Part shown: in pieces, positions 19,420 through 28,981 of the stretch
How positions within the stretch are numbered: the stretch's first letter is position 1
Layout of the letters: each line of letters starts with the position of its first letter
Assembly (NCBI RefSeq): GCF_028401385.1
Contig: NZ_JAQOMR010000001.1
Coordinates: 932,501 to 996,500 of the forward strand
Direction of reading: 5' to 3'
Source: Marinicella algicola
Lineage (GTDB): Bacteria > Pseudomonadota > Gammaproteobacteria > Xanthomonadales > Marinicellaceae
Length of the DNA: 64,000 nucleotides
Notes under the pieces: generated by a model
The model's database searches: none
Told to the model about the DNA's origin: nothing
What the model saw: only the letters and a program-made list of their open reading frames with translations
Position numbers and translations under genes: made by a program

Positions 19420-20955
19420 TCACGCGCCGACAGCCCGGGCGTAGGCTCGTTTTTCGCGCCGGCGCTGGACAGAGGAGGGGATATTCATTGCTTCCCTGTA
19501 TTTTGCAACTGTGCGACGGGCGAGGGTGATGTCTTCGCGTTTGAGGGCTGCAACGATGTCGTCGTCAGAGAGGACCGTTTCGGGGGCTCGGCGGCAATCA
19601 TCCGGCGGATTTTGTGGCGGATTGACTCTGCCGAAAGCGCCTGACCATCGATCTGGGCCGAGGCAATGGAGACCGAGAAGAAATAGCGTAGTTCGAACAG
19701 CCCGCGCGGCGTCAGGATAAACTTGTTCGAGGTCACGCGGCTTACCGTGGATTCTGTGCATCTTTATGGCTTCGGCCACGGTCTTGAGGTTCAGCGGGCG
19801 CAGATGGTCAACTCCGTGTTTCAGGAAGCCATCCTGCTGGCGCACGATTTCGCTGCCGACCTTGAGAATGGTGCGGGCGCGCTGGTCGAGGCTGCGTGTC
19901 AGCCAGTTTGCCGTCTGCAGGCAGGTGTTGAGGAAGGCCTGATCGGCATCAGACAGGCCGGAAGATGTCTTGATCTGCGTGAGGTAGGAACGGTTGACGA
20001 GCACCCGCGGCAATGTGTCCGGGTTCAACTCGACTTGCCATTCGCCGTCCTTGCGGGCGGAAACGATGACATCGGGAAGGACTGATTCGGGTGGCTGGTT
20101 GCTGAAGGCGCTGGCCGGCTTCGGGTTCAGCCGGCGCAGAGCCTGCACCATTTTGAGCAGGTCTTCTTCATCCACGCCGCACAGCTTCGTCAGCTTGGTG
20201 AAGTCGCGTCGGGCGACCAGGTCGAGGTTTTCGACAAGCTTGGCCGTGGCAGGCGTCAGTGTGCCGAGTTGAAGCAACTGCTGGTACATGCAGTCAGACA
20301 AAGATTGCGCGAAAACACCGGGTGGATCGAGCGATTTGAGGGTATCAAGGACCGCGTCGATCCGCTCCGTTTCCAGCCCGGCTCTTTCTGCGATTTCAGC
20401 GGTCTCACCACGGAAATAACCCGCCTCGTCGATATAATCGACAAGATGGCGGGCAATCGCCTGTTCGTCGGGACGTTTGAAGGTCAGCGCGATCTGGCCG
20501 GTGAGGTGGTCGCGCAGGCAGGGCCTGGAGGCGACGAATTCGTCGAGGTCGACATGATCGTCTCCACCTCCGCTGCCGGGCATCGATTTCCACTGGCTCA
20601 TCAGTTCGGGGGCGTCGGGACTAACAGTAGCGCCATCATCACCGAAAGCGCTGTCATAATTGCTGTCGAGGCTTTCTCCCAGCCGGCCCATATCCTGACT
20701 CTGCTGATCCTCGGAAAACCAGTCGCTTGACATTTCCGAAGCTTCGGTAGCCTCCGCTTCGGAGGGGTCGGGCCGGTCATCGACCGCTGCGTCATCGCTG
20801 GCGACTTCCAGAAGCGGGTTCTTTTCCACTTCCTGCGCGATGAACTGGTCCAGTTCCGCAAGCGGCATCTGGAGAAGCTGGATCGACTGCATCAGTTGCG
20901 GTGTCATGACCAGCGACTGGTTCTGGCGCAGGAACATGTTGGCGCTGAGTGCCAT
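19420..20955 (-). CDS. rpoN: RNA polymerase sigma-54 factor RpoN (compensating indel pair)
   Basis: Region I (SLVMTPQLMQSIQLLQMPL) recruits activators; the core-binding region II/III follows, and the RpoN box ARRTVAKYRE that contacts the -24 element is near the C-terminus. The open frame is 511 residues, but residues about 401-457 make no sense. An extra base near 19755 and a missing C near 19584 bracket a segment which, in the shifted frame, reads VTSNKFILTPRGLFELRYFF and QALSAESIRHKIRRMIAAEPP, exactly the expected helix-turn-helix region. The native protein is therefore hidden by two compensating errors. It is transcribed with lptC-lptA-lptB upstream and hpf-ptsN downstream. Confidence 0.95.
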   Translation of the reverse strand: MALSANMFLRQNQSLVMTPQLMQSIQLLQMPLAELDQFIAQEVEKNPLLEVASDDAAVDDRPDPSEAEATEASEMSSDWFSEDQQSQDMGRLGESLDSNYDSAFGDDGATVSPDAPELMSQWKSMPGSGGGDDHVDLDEFVASRPCLRDHLTGQIALTFKRPDEQAIARHLVDYIDEAGYFRGETAEIAERAGLETERIDAVLDTLKSLDPPGVFAQSLSDCMYQQLLQLGTLTPATAKLVENLDLVARRDFTKLTKLCGVDEEDLLKMVQALRRLNPKPASAFSNQPPESVLPDVIVSARKDGEWQVELNPDTLPRVLVNRSYLTQIKTSSGLSDADQAFLNTCLQTANWLTRSLDQRARTILKVGSEIVRQQDGFLKHGVDHLRPLNLKTVAEAIKMHRIHGKPRDLEQVYPDAARAVRTTLFLLGLHCLGPDRWSGAFGRVNPPQNPPDDCRRAPETVLSDDDIVAALKREDITLARRTVAKYREAMNIPSSVQRRREKRAYARAVGA

Positions 20956-21112
20956 GATGAGAGCAAAACCCCTTCATAGCAACGGAACGGCTTTGGCGCG
21001 CATCCGTTGACACAATATTCTGGTTGTCAGATCCTGTTCGGGAGACTGGCACAGAAATTGCTTGTCTATCAAGCCCTAATCCGCACTCAATGATGAACCG
21101 CAAGGCCGGTCG

Positions 21113-21927
21113 CTACAGGCTGAAATCGTCGCCGAGGTAGAAGCGACGCACGTCGCTGTTGGCAACGATCTCGTCCGCCTTGCCGTGGGTCAGGACTTCA
21201 CCGGCATGAATGATGTAGGCGCGGTCGATCATTCCCAGGGTTTCACGGACATTATGGTCCGTGATCAGAACGCCGATGCCGCGCCGTGTCAGGTGACGGA
21301 TAAGGTTCTGGATGTCGGTGACGGAAATCGGGTCGACGCCGGCAAACGGCTCATCGAGCAGCATGAAGGCGGGATCGGTGGCAAGCGCACGTGCAATCTC
21401 CAGACGGCGACGCTCGCCGCCGGAAAGAGCGACCGCTGGCGATTTGCGCAACTTGGCTATGCCGAACTCTTCCATCAGGGTCTCAAGTTTCTCTTCCCTC
21501 TCGTTTTTTTGAGAGGGGTGAGTTCCAGTACGGCCCGAATGTTGTTTTCGACCGTCAGGCCACGGAAGATCGAGGCTTCCTGCGGGAGGTAACCGACGCC
21601 GAGACGTGCACGGCGGTACATGGGAAGACCGGTGACATCGCGGCCATGCAACGCGATGCTGCCCTCATCCACCGGTACAAGCCCTGTAATCATGTAGAAG
21701 CAGGTTGTCTTGCCAGCCCCGTTTGGTCCAAGCAGGCCGACCGCTTCACCGCGGCGCACGACAAGCGATACGCCGTTGACAACGCGCCGGTTGCGATAGG
21801 CCTTGGTCAATCCCTGTGCAATCAGGGTGCCGTCATAGCGGCCATTCTTGCCATTTTCGGGCTTGGTCGCGGTGGCATCGGATTGCTCGGCTGAGGATAG
21901 TGTCCTCGTTGCATTGTGCTTTGGCAT
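21113..21927 (-). CDS. lptB: LPS export ABC transporter ATP-binding protein LptB (one apparent frameshift)
   Basis: Walker [13 protein letters not shown], signature [15 protein letters not shown], Walker [13 protein letters not shown] and the H-loop [10 protein letters not shown] are all present. An A is missing from what should be an A8 run (opposite T7 at 21504-21510); restoring it gives [18 protein letters not shown] and 271 residues in all, with an unconserved N-terminal extension of about 30 residues. LptB powers lipopolysaccharide extraction with LptF and LptG, which are not in this window. Confidence 0.94.
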
Positions 21928-21932
21928 GCGGA

Positions 21933-22494
21933 TCAGTTGCCCGGGCGCGATTGTGGATTGAGTCTGATCTGCACCCGCTCGCCGCAGGCGTCGAGCTTGG
22001 CCTGGCTTGTCGCCATGTTGACGGTCAGCTTGCAGCCCACAAAGACGTTCTCATTTTCCTTGAGGACCACCTGTTTGCCTTCAAGCACGAATTGCTGGGC
22101 GGTCATGTCGAAAAACCTGTGTCGCCGGTCGCGTGCTGGGTCGCTGTTTGCAATTCCACGTTGTCAGTCAGGTCAATTCTTTCGATATCGCCCTGTCCGG
22201 AGGCTATGCCTGTTGAGCCGCCGGCATAGCTTACCGTCATCTTGCCGGCCTTGACCTGGCTGTCGCCCTGCACGGCAACGACATTGCCCGTGAAGGTGAT
22301 GAGCTTGGTCGAGTCATCGACTTCGAACTCGTCCGCGTCGATGTCGATCGGCTGGTCGCCGGACAGCTGGAACCCGCCGGTTTGCGTCGATTGCGCTTGC
22401 CCGTCGGCGACGGACAGAGACAAAGGGAGGCCGATGCCAGCACGAATACCGCAGTGAGCCGGGTGGCGCAGTCTTTCAAATCGCTCAGATCCAT
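21933..22494 (-). CDS. lptA: LPS transport periplasmic protein LptA (two apparent frameshifts)
   Basis: After a signal peptide ([14 protein letters not shown]) the OstA-type beta-jellyroll is seen in [37 protein letters not shown] and [21 protein letters not shown]. Bases are missing near 22415 and 22113 (T5 where T6 is expected, [10 protein letters not shown]). The reconstructed length is 187 residues. GAGG precedes the ATG at 22494, and the stop is 5 bases before lptB. LptA bridges the periplasm for lipopolysaccharide. Confidence 0.9.
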
Positions 22495-22501
22495 ACGAAC
22501 C

Positions 22502-23175
22502 TCATTCACCGCTCTGTGCCAATGCTGTTGGAGCGAGCGTAACATGAACACCGCCGCCAAACCGAATCTTCTGACCGTTATCGATGATATTCACATTTTG
22601 AGCAACCACTGAAGCCTGGGGGAGTTGACCGACACGGGGTGATCGCTTGTCAGCGTTCCCGCCTTGATATCGATCTGCGCGGAGGTGAAATCTGCGGTCA
22701 TGCCGTTTGACATAGTGATTGTGAATGGTTCGTCGATGCTCAACCGTTCGGTCACGCGGTCATAAAGCGTCCTGGTGGCGTTGACCACGGCGGTGACGGA
22801 TTCGTCGACCGGAACGGAGGCGACCACGTTTTCCAGAAGGACAGTGGTGTCCTCGGGATTGGTCGCAGGCAAAAGTGCCCGCTCGGCTTTCAGCGAGTAA
22901 CGGATGCCGTCCGAATTGCGACCCGACATGCCTGGGTTGGTCATGACGATCATGCCATCCTCGATCGATGCCGCATCAAGGGTAATGTTATCAGGCACAA
23001 TGGAGCGCAGAAATGTCGCTGCGATTAGACCGAGCGTGATGAGAACGGCAGCAAGGGGCAGCAGGATTTTCAATCGGCGGACATGTCCGGAATGACGTGA
23101 CGCGCGCCGAAAATTCTCCTCAATGGTCGGTCTTGCAGGTGTTTGTTCGTTTTGCGCCGTGCTTGAAATACTCAT
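22502..23175 (-). CDS. lptC: LPS export protein LptC (one apparent frameshift)
   Basis: A single N-terminal membrane segment (ILLPLAAVLITLGLIAATFL) is followed by the LptC fold (TNPGMSGRNSDGIRYSLKAE, DITLDAASIEDG-like). A C is missing at 22618-22622; restoring it extends the protein past WLLKM to VVAQNVNIIDNGQKIRFGGG and a stop 7 bases before lptA, giving about 224 residues. The start at 23175 is a choice; an ATG at 23247 is also possible. It leads the lptCAB-rpoN-hpf-ptsN cluster. Confidence 0.88.
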
Positions 23176-23403
23176 TCGTGCCGTCTGGTCTTGCTTCCAT
23201 GAGCGGTTTCTTTTCGGCGCGGGCGCACCTGCGGCGTCCTGATCCATTGCCAGCCTTGGCTTATCGGTAGTATGTTTTTGTGGCCATAACAAGTTGATCC
23301 CGCGAGAAACCGTTCAGTACCGGTTGACATCATATGTGGGCGGCACGCACATTCACCAACCTTGACGGCGGAAAACGCCGTTCAAAACGTTGCGAGGGCT
23401 CTC

Positions 23404-24356
23404 ATGAATCTGTCGGACATCCTTGAACGTAGGCGCTTGCGCAGGCGCGTGGGATGGTGGCGTGCGGCTGCTTTGGTGATTGCCGTTCTGTTTGTCGTTG
23501 TCCTTTACCGGGCGTATGGCGAGGATTCGGCCGGTTCAATGCTGTCGCGTCCCCACGTCGCGCAGCTCACGATTTCCGGCTTGATCGACGATGATCCGAT
23601 CATGCTCGAAACCATTCGCCAGATCGGTGAGGATCCTTCGGCCAAGGCCTTGGTGGTATCGTTGTCGACCGGTGGTGGAACCACTTTCGGCGGCGAGGCT
23701 CTTTACAAGGCGTTGCGCAAAGTCGGAGAAAAGAAGCCTGTCATCAGCGAAATCCGGACTCAGGCCGCCTCAGCCGGTTATATGATCGCGCTTGCGGGTG
23801 AGCGTATTTTTGCAGGCGACACCTCAATTACCGGTTCGATCGGCGTGATTTTTCTCTATCCGCAGGCCAAGGATCTTCTCGACAAGATCGGTATTTCGAT
23901 GGACTCGGTGAAATCCGCCCCCTGAAGGCAGAGCCGTCACCGTTCAACAATGCGAGCGATGAGGCCGAAGCCATGGTGCGCGCCATGGTGATGGACAGTT
24001 ATGACTGGTTTGTCGACGTTGTCGCGGAGCGGCGCAACATGCCACGCGATCAGACGCTGGCACTTGCCGACGGGCGGATTCTGACCGGACGGCAGGCGCT
24101 TGAGGCCGGTCTTATCGATGAAATCGGCGGGCGAGAGCAGATTTCTGCCTATCTGGTCGAGAACGGCGTTTCAGAGTCCCTTGAAATCAAGACATGGGAT
24201 AACGTAAACAGGGATGGCTTCGGGGTCAGTTTCGCAAGTTTGGGGGCCAAACTGGTCGAATCACTTGGTTTGGGATGGTTTGTCAGCGAAGACGCTCTGC
24301 ACCAGACCGGACTTGTTGACGGTTTGCTGTCTGTGGGGCAGACTGATTGGCATTGA
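23404..24356 (+). CDS. sppA: Signal peptide peptidase SppA, S49 family (one apparent frameshift)
   Basis: Short-form SppA: one N-terminal membrane anchor ([15 protein letters not shown]), then the Ser of the catalytic dyad in [18 protein letters not shown] and the partner Lys just at the break ([13 protein letters not shown]). A C is missing in the C5 run at 23918-23922; restored, the length is 317. The usual SPGG stretch reads STGGG here. The enzyme degrades leftover signal peptides in the inner membrane. It is divergent from lptC and upstream of ihfB. Confidence 0.9.
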
Positions 24357-24381
24357 AAATCAGAGAGTTGAGGGGCTGAGC

Positions 24382-24678
24382 GTGATCAAGTCGGAATTGG
24401 TACAGATTGTTGCGGCGCGCAATCCGCATCTCTATCATCGTGATGTCGAGAATATTGTGAACGCCATTCTCGACGAAATCGCGGATGCACTGGCTGCGGG
24501 CAACCGAGTCGAGTTGCGCGGTTTCGGGGCATTTTCGGTCAAAAACCGCCCGTCGCGCTCCGGGCGGAACCCGCGCACCGGCGATACCGTTTTCGTGGAA
24601 GAAAAATGGGTGCCGTTCTTCAAGACCGGCAAAGAGCTGCGCGAGCGCCTCAATCCCGACCAGAAGGACGACCAGTAG
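24382..24678 (+). CDS. ihfB: Integration host factor beta subunit
   Basis: 98 residues from a GTG start at 24382 ([18 protein letters not shown]). The HU/IHF signature [22 protein letters not shown] is clear, and the IHF-beta-type end [12 protein letters not shown] is present. IHF bends DNA at sigma-54 promoters and other sites. The gene is 25 bases after sppA. Confidence 0.95.
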   Translation: MIKSELVQIVAARNPHLYHRDVENIVNAILDEIADALAAGNRVELRGFGAFSVKNRPSRSGRNPRTGDTVFVEEKWVPFFKTGKELRERLNPDQKDDQ

Positions 24679-24720
24679 GGGTGCCGACGGAACCATTCAA
24701 AGATAAATCGCTCGAGGCGC

Positions 24721-25067
24721 ATGATGTCAAAGCTTGTCAATATTCTGATTCTGCTGCCGATCGGGGTGGTGCTCGTTTTGCTTTCGGTTGCCAACCGGCA
24801 ATCGGTCACGATGGCGCTCAATCCCTTCAATGCCGGCGATAAAGTCCTGTCTGTTTCCGCCCCTTCTTTGTTTACATCTTCATTGCCTTCATTCTCGGTA
24901 TATTGGCTGGCGCGCTGTTTACCTGGATCTCGCAACGCAAGTACCGAAAAACAGCAAAACACAGCAAGCGCGAGGCAGCGCTCTGGCGCGCGGAGGCCGA
25001 CAAGCAGAAAGCCCAGTCCGCCGAACTTTCCGCCAGCCACCCTCTCGATCAGTTACCCTCTGCCTGA
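24721..25067 (+). CDS. LapA-domain membrane protein (one apparent frameshift)
   Basis: Two membrane helices (ILILLPIGVVLVLLSVANRQ; FFVYIFIAFILGILAGALFT after correction) flank a short periplasmic loop, followed by a basic coiled tail (KYRKTAKHSKREAALWRAEA). This is the LapA / DUF1049 topology linked in E. coli to lipopolysaccharide assembly control. One C is missing at 24860-24863 (C4 where C5 is expected). Reconstructed length 115. It lies downstream of ihfB, as in other rhizobia. Confidence 0.8.
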
Positions 25068-25137
25068 GAAGACTTGCCATTTTCCGGACAGGGCTGATAA
25101 ACCGCAGCTTTCGATCACTCCGGAATGATGGCCTTTC

Positions 25138-26259
25138 ATGACGCCTTCCAGACAGGACAAGACACGCCGCAAACCGTCGGGCGGGAAGCCGCAGGCTAAG
25201 CCGGACCGACCGCGCAAAGGCCCTCGCTCAGCTGCCCGAGGCGATGAACCGTCCGGACACCGTCCGGCTGAAAAGCAGAGTGAGCGTCGCAGCCGCCAGC
25301 CGGAACCGCAATGGATTGCACTGCGCAGCGGCGATCGTCCCGCCGAGCGCGTGCCCAGCATCCTGCAGTCCGGTTGCGCCGACGGTTTCCACCTGATCGA
25401 CAGCGGTCATGGTCTCAAGCTCGAACAATATGGCGACTACCGCATTGTCCGCCCGGAAGCGCAGGCTCTGTGGCCGCCGCTGCTCGAAGAGAAGATCTGG
25501 GCCAATGCGGATGCGATCTTCACCGGCGATACGGATGAAGACGGCATGGGGCGCTGGCGCTTCCCGAAGGGCGCGCTCGGCGAGACCTGGCCGCTTCGGA
25601 TCATGGATATCGATTTCCTCGGCCGGTTCACCGCGTTTCGCCATGTCGGTGTGTTCCCAGAGCAGGTGGCTCACTGGCTATGGATGCGGGATACGCTGGA
25701 GCGAACGTCGGGCCGCAGCACGAATCCGCCGAAAGTGCTCAACCTCTTCGGCTATACCGGTGTTGCCTCGCTGGTCGCCGCAGCAGCCGGAGCAGAAGTG
25801 ACCCACGTCGACGCCTCGAAGAAGGCCATCGGCTGGGCGCGCGAAAATCAGGCACTGTCCGGTCTCAATGACCGGCCGATCCGCTGGATCTGCGACGATG
25901 CGATGAAGTTCATCGAACGCGAGGAGCGGCGCGGCAATCACTATGACATCATCCTCACCGATCCGCCGAAATTCGGGCGCGGACCCAGTGGTGAGGTCTG
26001 GCAGTTGTTCGAACACCTGCCGAAAATGCTGGATCTTTGCCGTGCGATTCTGAAACCGGATGCACTCGGATTCGTGCTGACGGCCTATTCGATCCGCGCC
26101 AGCTTCTATTCCGTTCATGAGTTGATGATGGAAACGATGCGCGGTTTTGGCGGCACGGTCGAATCGGGCGAACTGGTTATGCGCGAGGCCGGGCTTTCCG
26201 GGAATGAACCGGGCCGCGCCCTTTCAACATCCCTTTATGCGCGGTGGTTGCCTCAATGA
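25138..26259 (+). CDS. Class I SAM-dependent methyltransferase, RlmI-like
   Basis: 373 residues. A basic, proline-rich N-terminus (about 55 residues) precedes a RlmI/RlmK-type domain: LNLFGYTGVASLVAAAAGA is the SAM motif I, DASKKAIGWARENQ is motif II and ILTDPPKFGRGP is the DPPxF catalytic motif IV. It probably methylates rRNA at cytosine, but the target base is not determinable here. It overlaps the next methyltransferase by ATGA. Confidence 0.85.
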   Translation: MTPSRQDKTRRKPSGGKPQAKPDRPRKGPRSAARGDEPSGHRPAEKQSERRSRQPEPQWIALRSGDRPAERVPSILQSGCADGFHLIDSGHGLKLEQYGDYRIVRPEAQALWPPLLEEKIWANADAIFTGDTDEDGMGRWRFPKGALGETWPLRIMDIDFLGRFTAFRHVGVFPEQVAHWLWMRDTLERTSGRSTNPPKVLNLFGYTGVASLVAAAAGAEVTHVDASKKAIGWARENQALSGLNDRPIRWICDDAMKFIEREERRGNHYDIILTDPPKFGRGPSGEVWQLFEHLPKMLDLCRAILKPDALGFVLTAYSIRASFYSVHELMMETMRGFGGTVESGELVMREAGLSGNEPGRALSTSLYARWLPQ

Positions 26260-27123
26260 GCTTCGAGCGAGACGAAAGGCGCGGCCAGCGCGTTGGAACC
26301 GTGAAAGAGGTCACATCCCTTTCCAATCCGATCATCAAGGACATCCGCGCGCTTTCGCAAAGAAGCACCGCGAAGAGACCGGCACGTTCATGGCCGAGGG
26401 ACTGAAGCTTGTCATCGATGCGCTGGAGCTCAACTGGTCGATCCGCACGCTGATCTACGCCAAGGCTGCAAAGGGCAAGGCGCCGGTGGAGAAGGTCGCC
26501 GCCAAGACGGTCGCCTCCGGCGGTCTGGTGCTGGAGGTGTCAGAAAAAGTGCTTTCGGCGATTACCCGCCGCGACAATCCGCAGATGGTCGTTGGCGTGT
26601 TTGAAAGCCACTACAGGCCGCTTTCCGATATCCGCCCGGCCAGGGACGAGACCTATGTCGCGCTCGACCGGGTGCGCGATCCCGGCAATCTCGGTACGAT
26701 CATTCGCACCGCCGATGCCGCCGGGGCGTCTGGTGTGATCCTCGTTGGCGAGACCACGGATCCTTTTTCGCTTGAAACTGTTCGAGCGACCATGGGCTCT
26801 GTGTTCGCGCTGTCGGTTTCGCGCGCAGAACCGCGTGCTTTTCTCGACTGGGCCAAAAACAGCGGCGTTGAGATCGTTGCCACCCATCTTGCCGGCTCAG
26901 TTGACTACCGCACCATCAACTACGCAATAAAACCGGTTGTCCTGCTGATGGGCAATGAACAACAGGGCCTGCCGCCAGAACTAGCAGATGGTGCCGGGCG
27001 GCTTGCCCGTATCCCCAGCAGGGGCGTGCTGATTCGCTCAACCTTGCGGTTGCGACCGGCGTGATGATTTATGAGGCGCGCCGTCATCTGTTGTCGCTTG
27101 ACCTGCCGGAGGCTGAACGTTGA
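26256..27123 (+). CDS. TrmH/SpoU-family RNA methyltransferase (two apparent frameshifts)
   Basis: A substrate-binding N-terminal part (SNPIIKDIRALSQKKHREETG, FMAEGLKLVIDAL) is followed by the SPOUT knot: ALDRVRDPGNLGTIIRTADAAG, LLMGNEQQGLPPEL and, after correction, RADSLNLAVATGVMIYEARR. An A is missing near 26360 and a C near 27025. The reconstructed length is 289. Members 2'-O-methylate rRNA or tRNA ribose; the target is not clear. The stop overlaps the lspA start (TTGA). Confidence 0.88.
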
Positions 27124-27608
27124 CCTCTCCGCTTTCGCGCCCGCTGCCTGCTGCAGTCTTCGTCATTGTAGCAATCCTGATCGATGCGATCATCAAATAT
27201 GCAGTAGAGATTTATCTGCCGTTTCACCGCACCATCGGCGTCCTGCCGTTTCTGGGGCTGTTCAAGACCTATAATCCCGGGATCGCCTTCTCGCTTCTGT
27301 CGGATACCAACGGCTGGGCGCTGGTCGGCATGCGGTTGGTGATCGTCGCGGTTGTAATCTATCTGTGGCGCAAGACCGAGCCCGGGCAGACATGGGCGCT
27401 GCTGGGTTTTGCGCTGGTGGTTGCCGGTGCGCTCGGCAATATTCTCGACCATTTCATCTACGGTCATGTGGTCGATTACATCCGCTTCGACATCGGTGGG
27501 CGGACCTTCCCGATCTTCAACCTTGCCGACAGTTACATCACGGTCGGGGCGGTGTTGATCTTCGTCCAGGAATTTCTGTTCAAAAGCCCCGGGAGCGGCG
27601 GACGCTAG
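27120..27608 (+). CDS. lspA: Lipoprotein signal peptidase
   Basis: 162 residues with a TTG start that overlaps the previous stop. Four membrane helices and the two catalytic Asp boxes (ALGNILDHFIYGHVVDYI and FNLADSYITVG) identify signal peptidase II, which cleaves diacylated prolipoproteins. Its partner lnt is in the same window at 45178. Confidence 0.93.
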   Translation: MTSPLSRPLPAAVFVIVAILIDAIIKYAVEIYLPFHRTIGVLPFLGLFKTYNPGIAFSLLSDTNGWALVGMRLVIVAVVIYLWRKTEPGQTWALLGFALVVAGALGNILDHFIYGHVVDYIRFDIGGRTFPIFNLADSYITVGAVLIFVQEFLFKSPGSGGR

Positions 27609-27880
27609 GGCGGGCATCTCGAATTTTTATTAGAAAACGCTTGAACATCAATGGATTGCAAAGGTTGTCCGGTGATATTCAGTGCGGTTGCATGTCGCTT
27701 GACGGTCAAAAGATTCTGGACCATGCTTTCTCCATGTACTAGTGTTTAGCCCGTTGGAACGGTGCCCGGACGGCACAGGAGAGGCGGCGCGGAATTGACG
27801 CGAGAGCACCTCTTTCAAACGAATTGACCTCCAGAGCGGCGGTATGCGACTGTCACGAACGTGTCGCAGTGAGATGGTTT
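27609..27880. other. 272-base gap between lspA and olsB
   Basis: No open reading frame or RNA is convincing here. There are loose palindromic pieces around 27757-27776 (GGTGCCCGGACGGCACAGG), and the last 30 bases contain a Pho-box-like site. This probably carries the olsB promoter. Confidence 0.4.
27850..27867 (+). promoter_or_regulatory. Candidate Pho box upstream of olsB
   Basis: CTGTCAC (27850-27856) - GAAC - GTGTCGC (27861-27867). The first half matches the PhoB half-site CTGTCAC exactly; the second matches it at 5 of 7 positions, with the 4-base spacer and 11-base period of real Pho boxes. Ornithine-lipid synthesis is known to be induced by phosphate limitation in Sinorhizobium. The site is close to the start codon, which weakens it. 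Confidence 0.4.
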
Positions 27881-28793
27881 ATGACATCCAAGATGAACGA
27901 TCCGGAACACGCTATGACCATGGAAGCGCTCGACCTTCTTAAGGCCGCAGAACGCACCGGTGCCGCTCCGGCGGTAACCAAGGCGCTTTTGGAGGAGGGC
28001 ATTCTCGGCCGCATTGGTAGCCTTGAAACCCGCATCGCACGCACCCCGGTGAAATTGAAGCCGCGCAGGCGGTGCGTTATCGCGTTTTCGTCGATGAAAT
28101 GCAGGCCCGCCTTCCGGCAGAGGCGATGCGTTCCAAACGCGACTTTGACCAGTGGGATGCGATGTGTGACCACCTGCTGGTGCTCGACACCAAACTTGAC
28201 GGCGATGTCGAAGACCAGATCGTCGCGACTTACCGGCTTTTGCGTCATGAAGTGGCGATGGAGCATGGCGGGTTCTATTCCGATTCGGAATATCAGACCG
28301 ACAGGCTGGTGGCCCGTCATCCGGATGTCCGGTTCATGGAACTCGGCCGCTCCTGCGTGCTGCCGGATTACCGCAGCAAGCGGACGGTGGAGCTGCTGTG
28401 GCAGGGTAACTGGTCCTATGCGCTGAAGCATAATATCGGGGTGATGTTCGGCTGTGCCTCGTTCCATGGCACGGATTCGGCGGAGCACGCGATGGCGCTC
28501 TCCTTCCTTTATCACAACGCCCGCGCCACCGGCGAATGGGCGGTAAAAGCCCGGCCTGAACTCGCCGTCGACATGAACCTGATGAGCGCGGAAGAGGTTT
28601 CCGGACGTCGGGCGCTGACAGGGCTGCCGCCACTGATCAAGGGCTATCTGCGCCTTGGTGCCATGGTTGGCGAGGGGCCGTGGTCGACCACGCCTTCAAT
28701 ACCACCGATGTGCTGGTGGTTCTGCCGATTGCGTCGATTTCCGACCGCTACATCAATTACTACGGCGCCGACGCTGGCCGTTTCGCAAGCTGA
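27881..28793 (+). CDS. olsB: L-ornithine N-acyltransferase OlsB (two apparent frameshifts)
   Basis: First step of ornithine-lipid synthesis: transfers a 3-hydroxyacyl group from ACP to ornithine. GNAT-type hallmarks of the OlsB family are present: AQAVRYRVFVDEM, FMELGRSCVLPDYRSKRTVE, MFGCASFHGTD and LPPLIKGYLRLGA. G residues are missing near 28048 (ARTPGEIEAAQ) and 28676 (GEGAVVDHAFNTTDVLVVLP). About 304 residues from 27881, or 300 from the ATG at 27893. The second enzyme, olsA, is at 39934. Confidence 0.9.
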
Positions 28794-28981
28794 CCGCTTC
28801 GGCGGCCTTTTGTGTAACTCAGTCACCATCAAAACCGTTTTGCCCAGCTTTCTCTTGCCGGGCTCTTTCGGCAGGTCCGATTTCGTGAGACATGGAAAGA
28901 CAACCGAGGCGCCGAGAGCGTCTCCGGCGAAGCATTTCCGCCGGTAAGAGCTCCAAACCATACACAAGCAAGCAAGTGACC

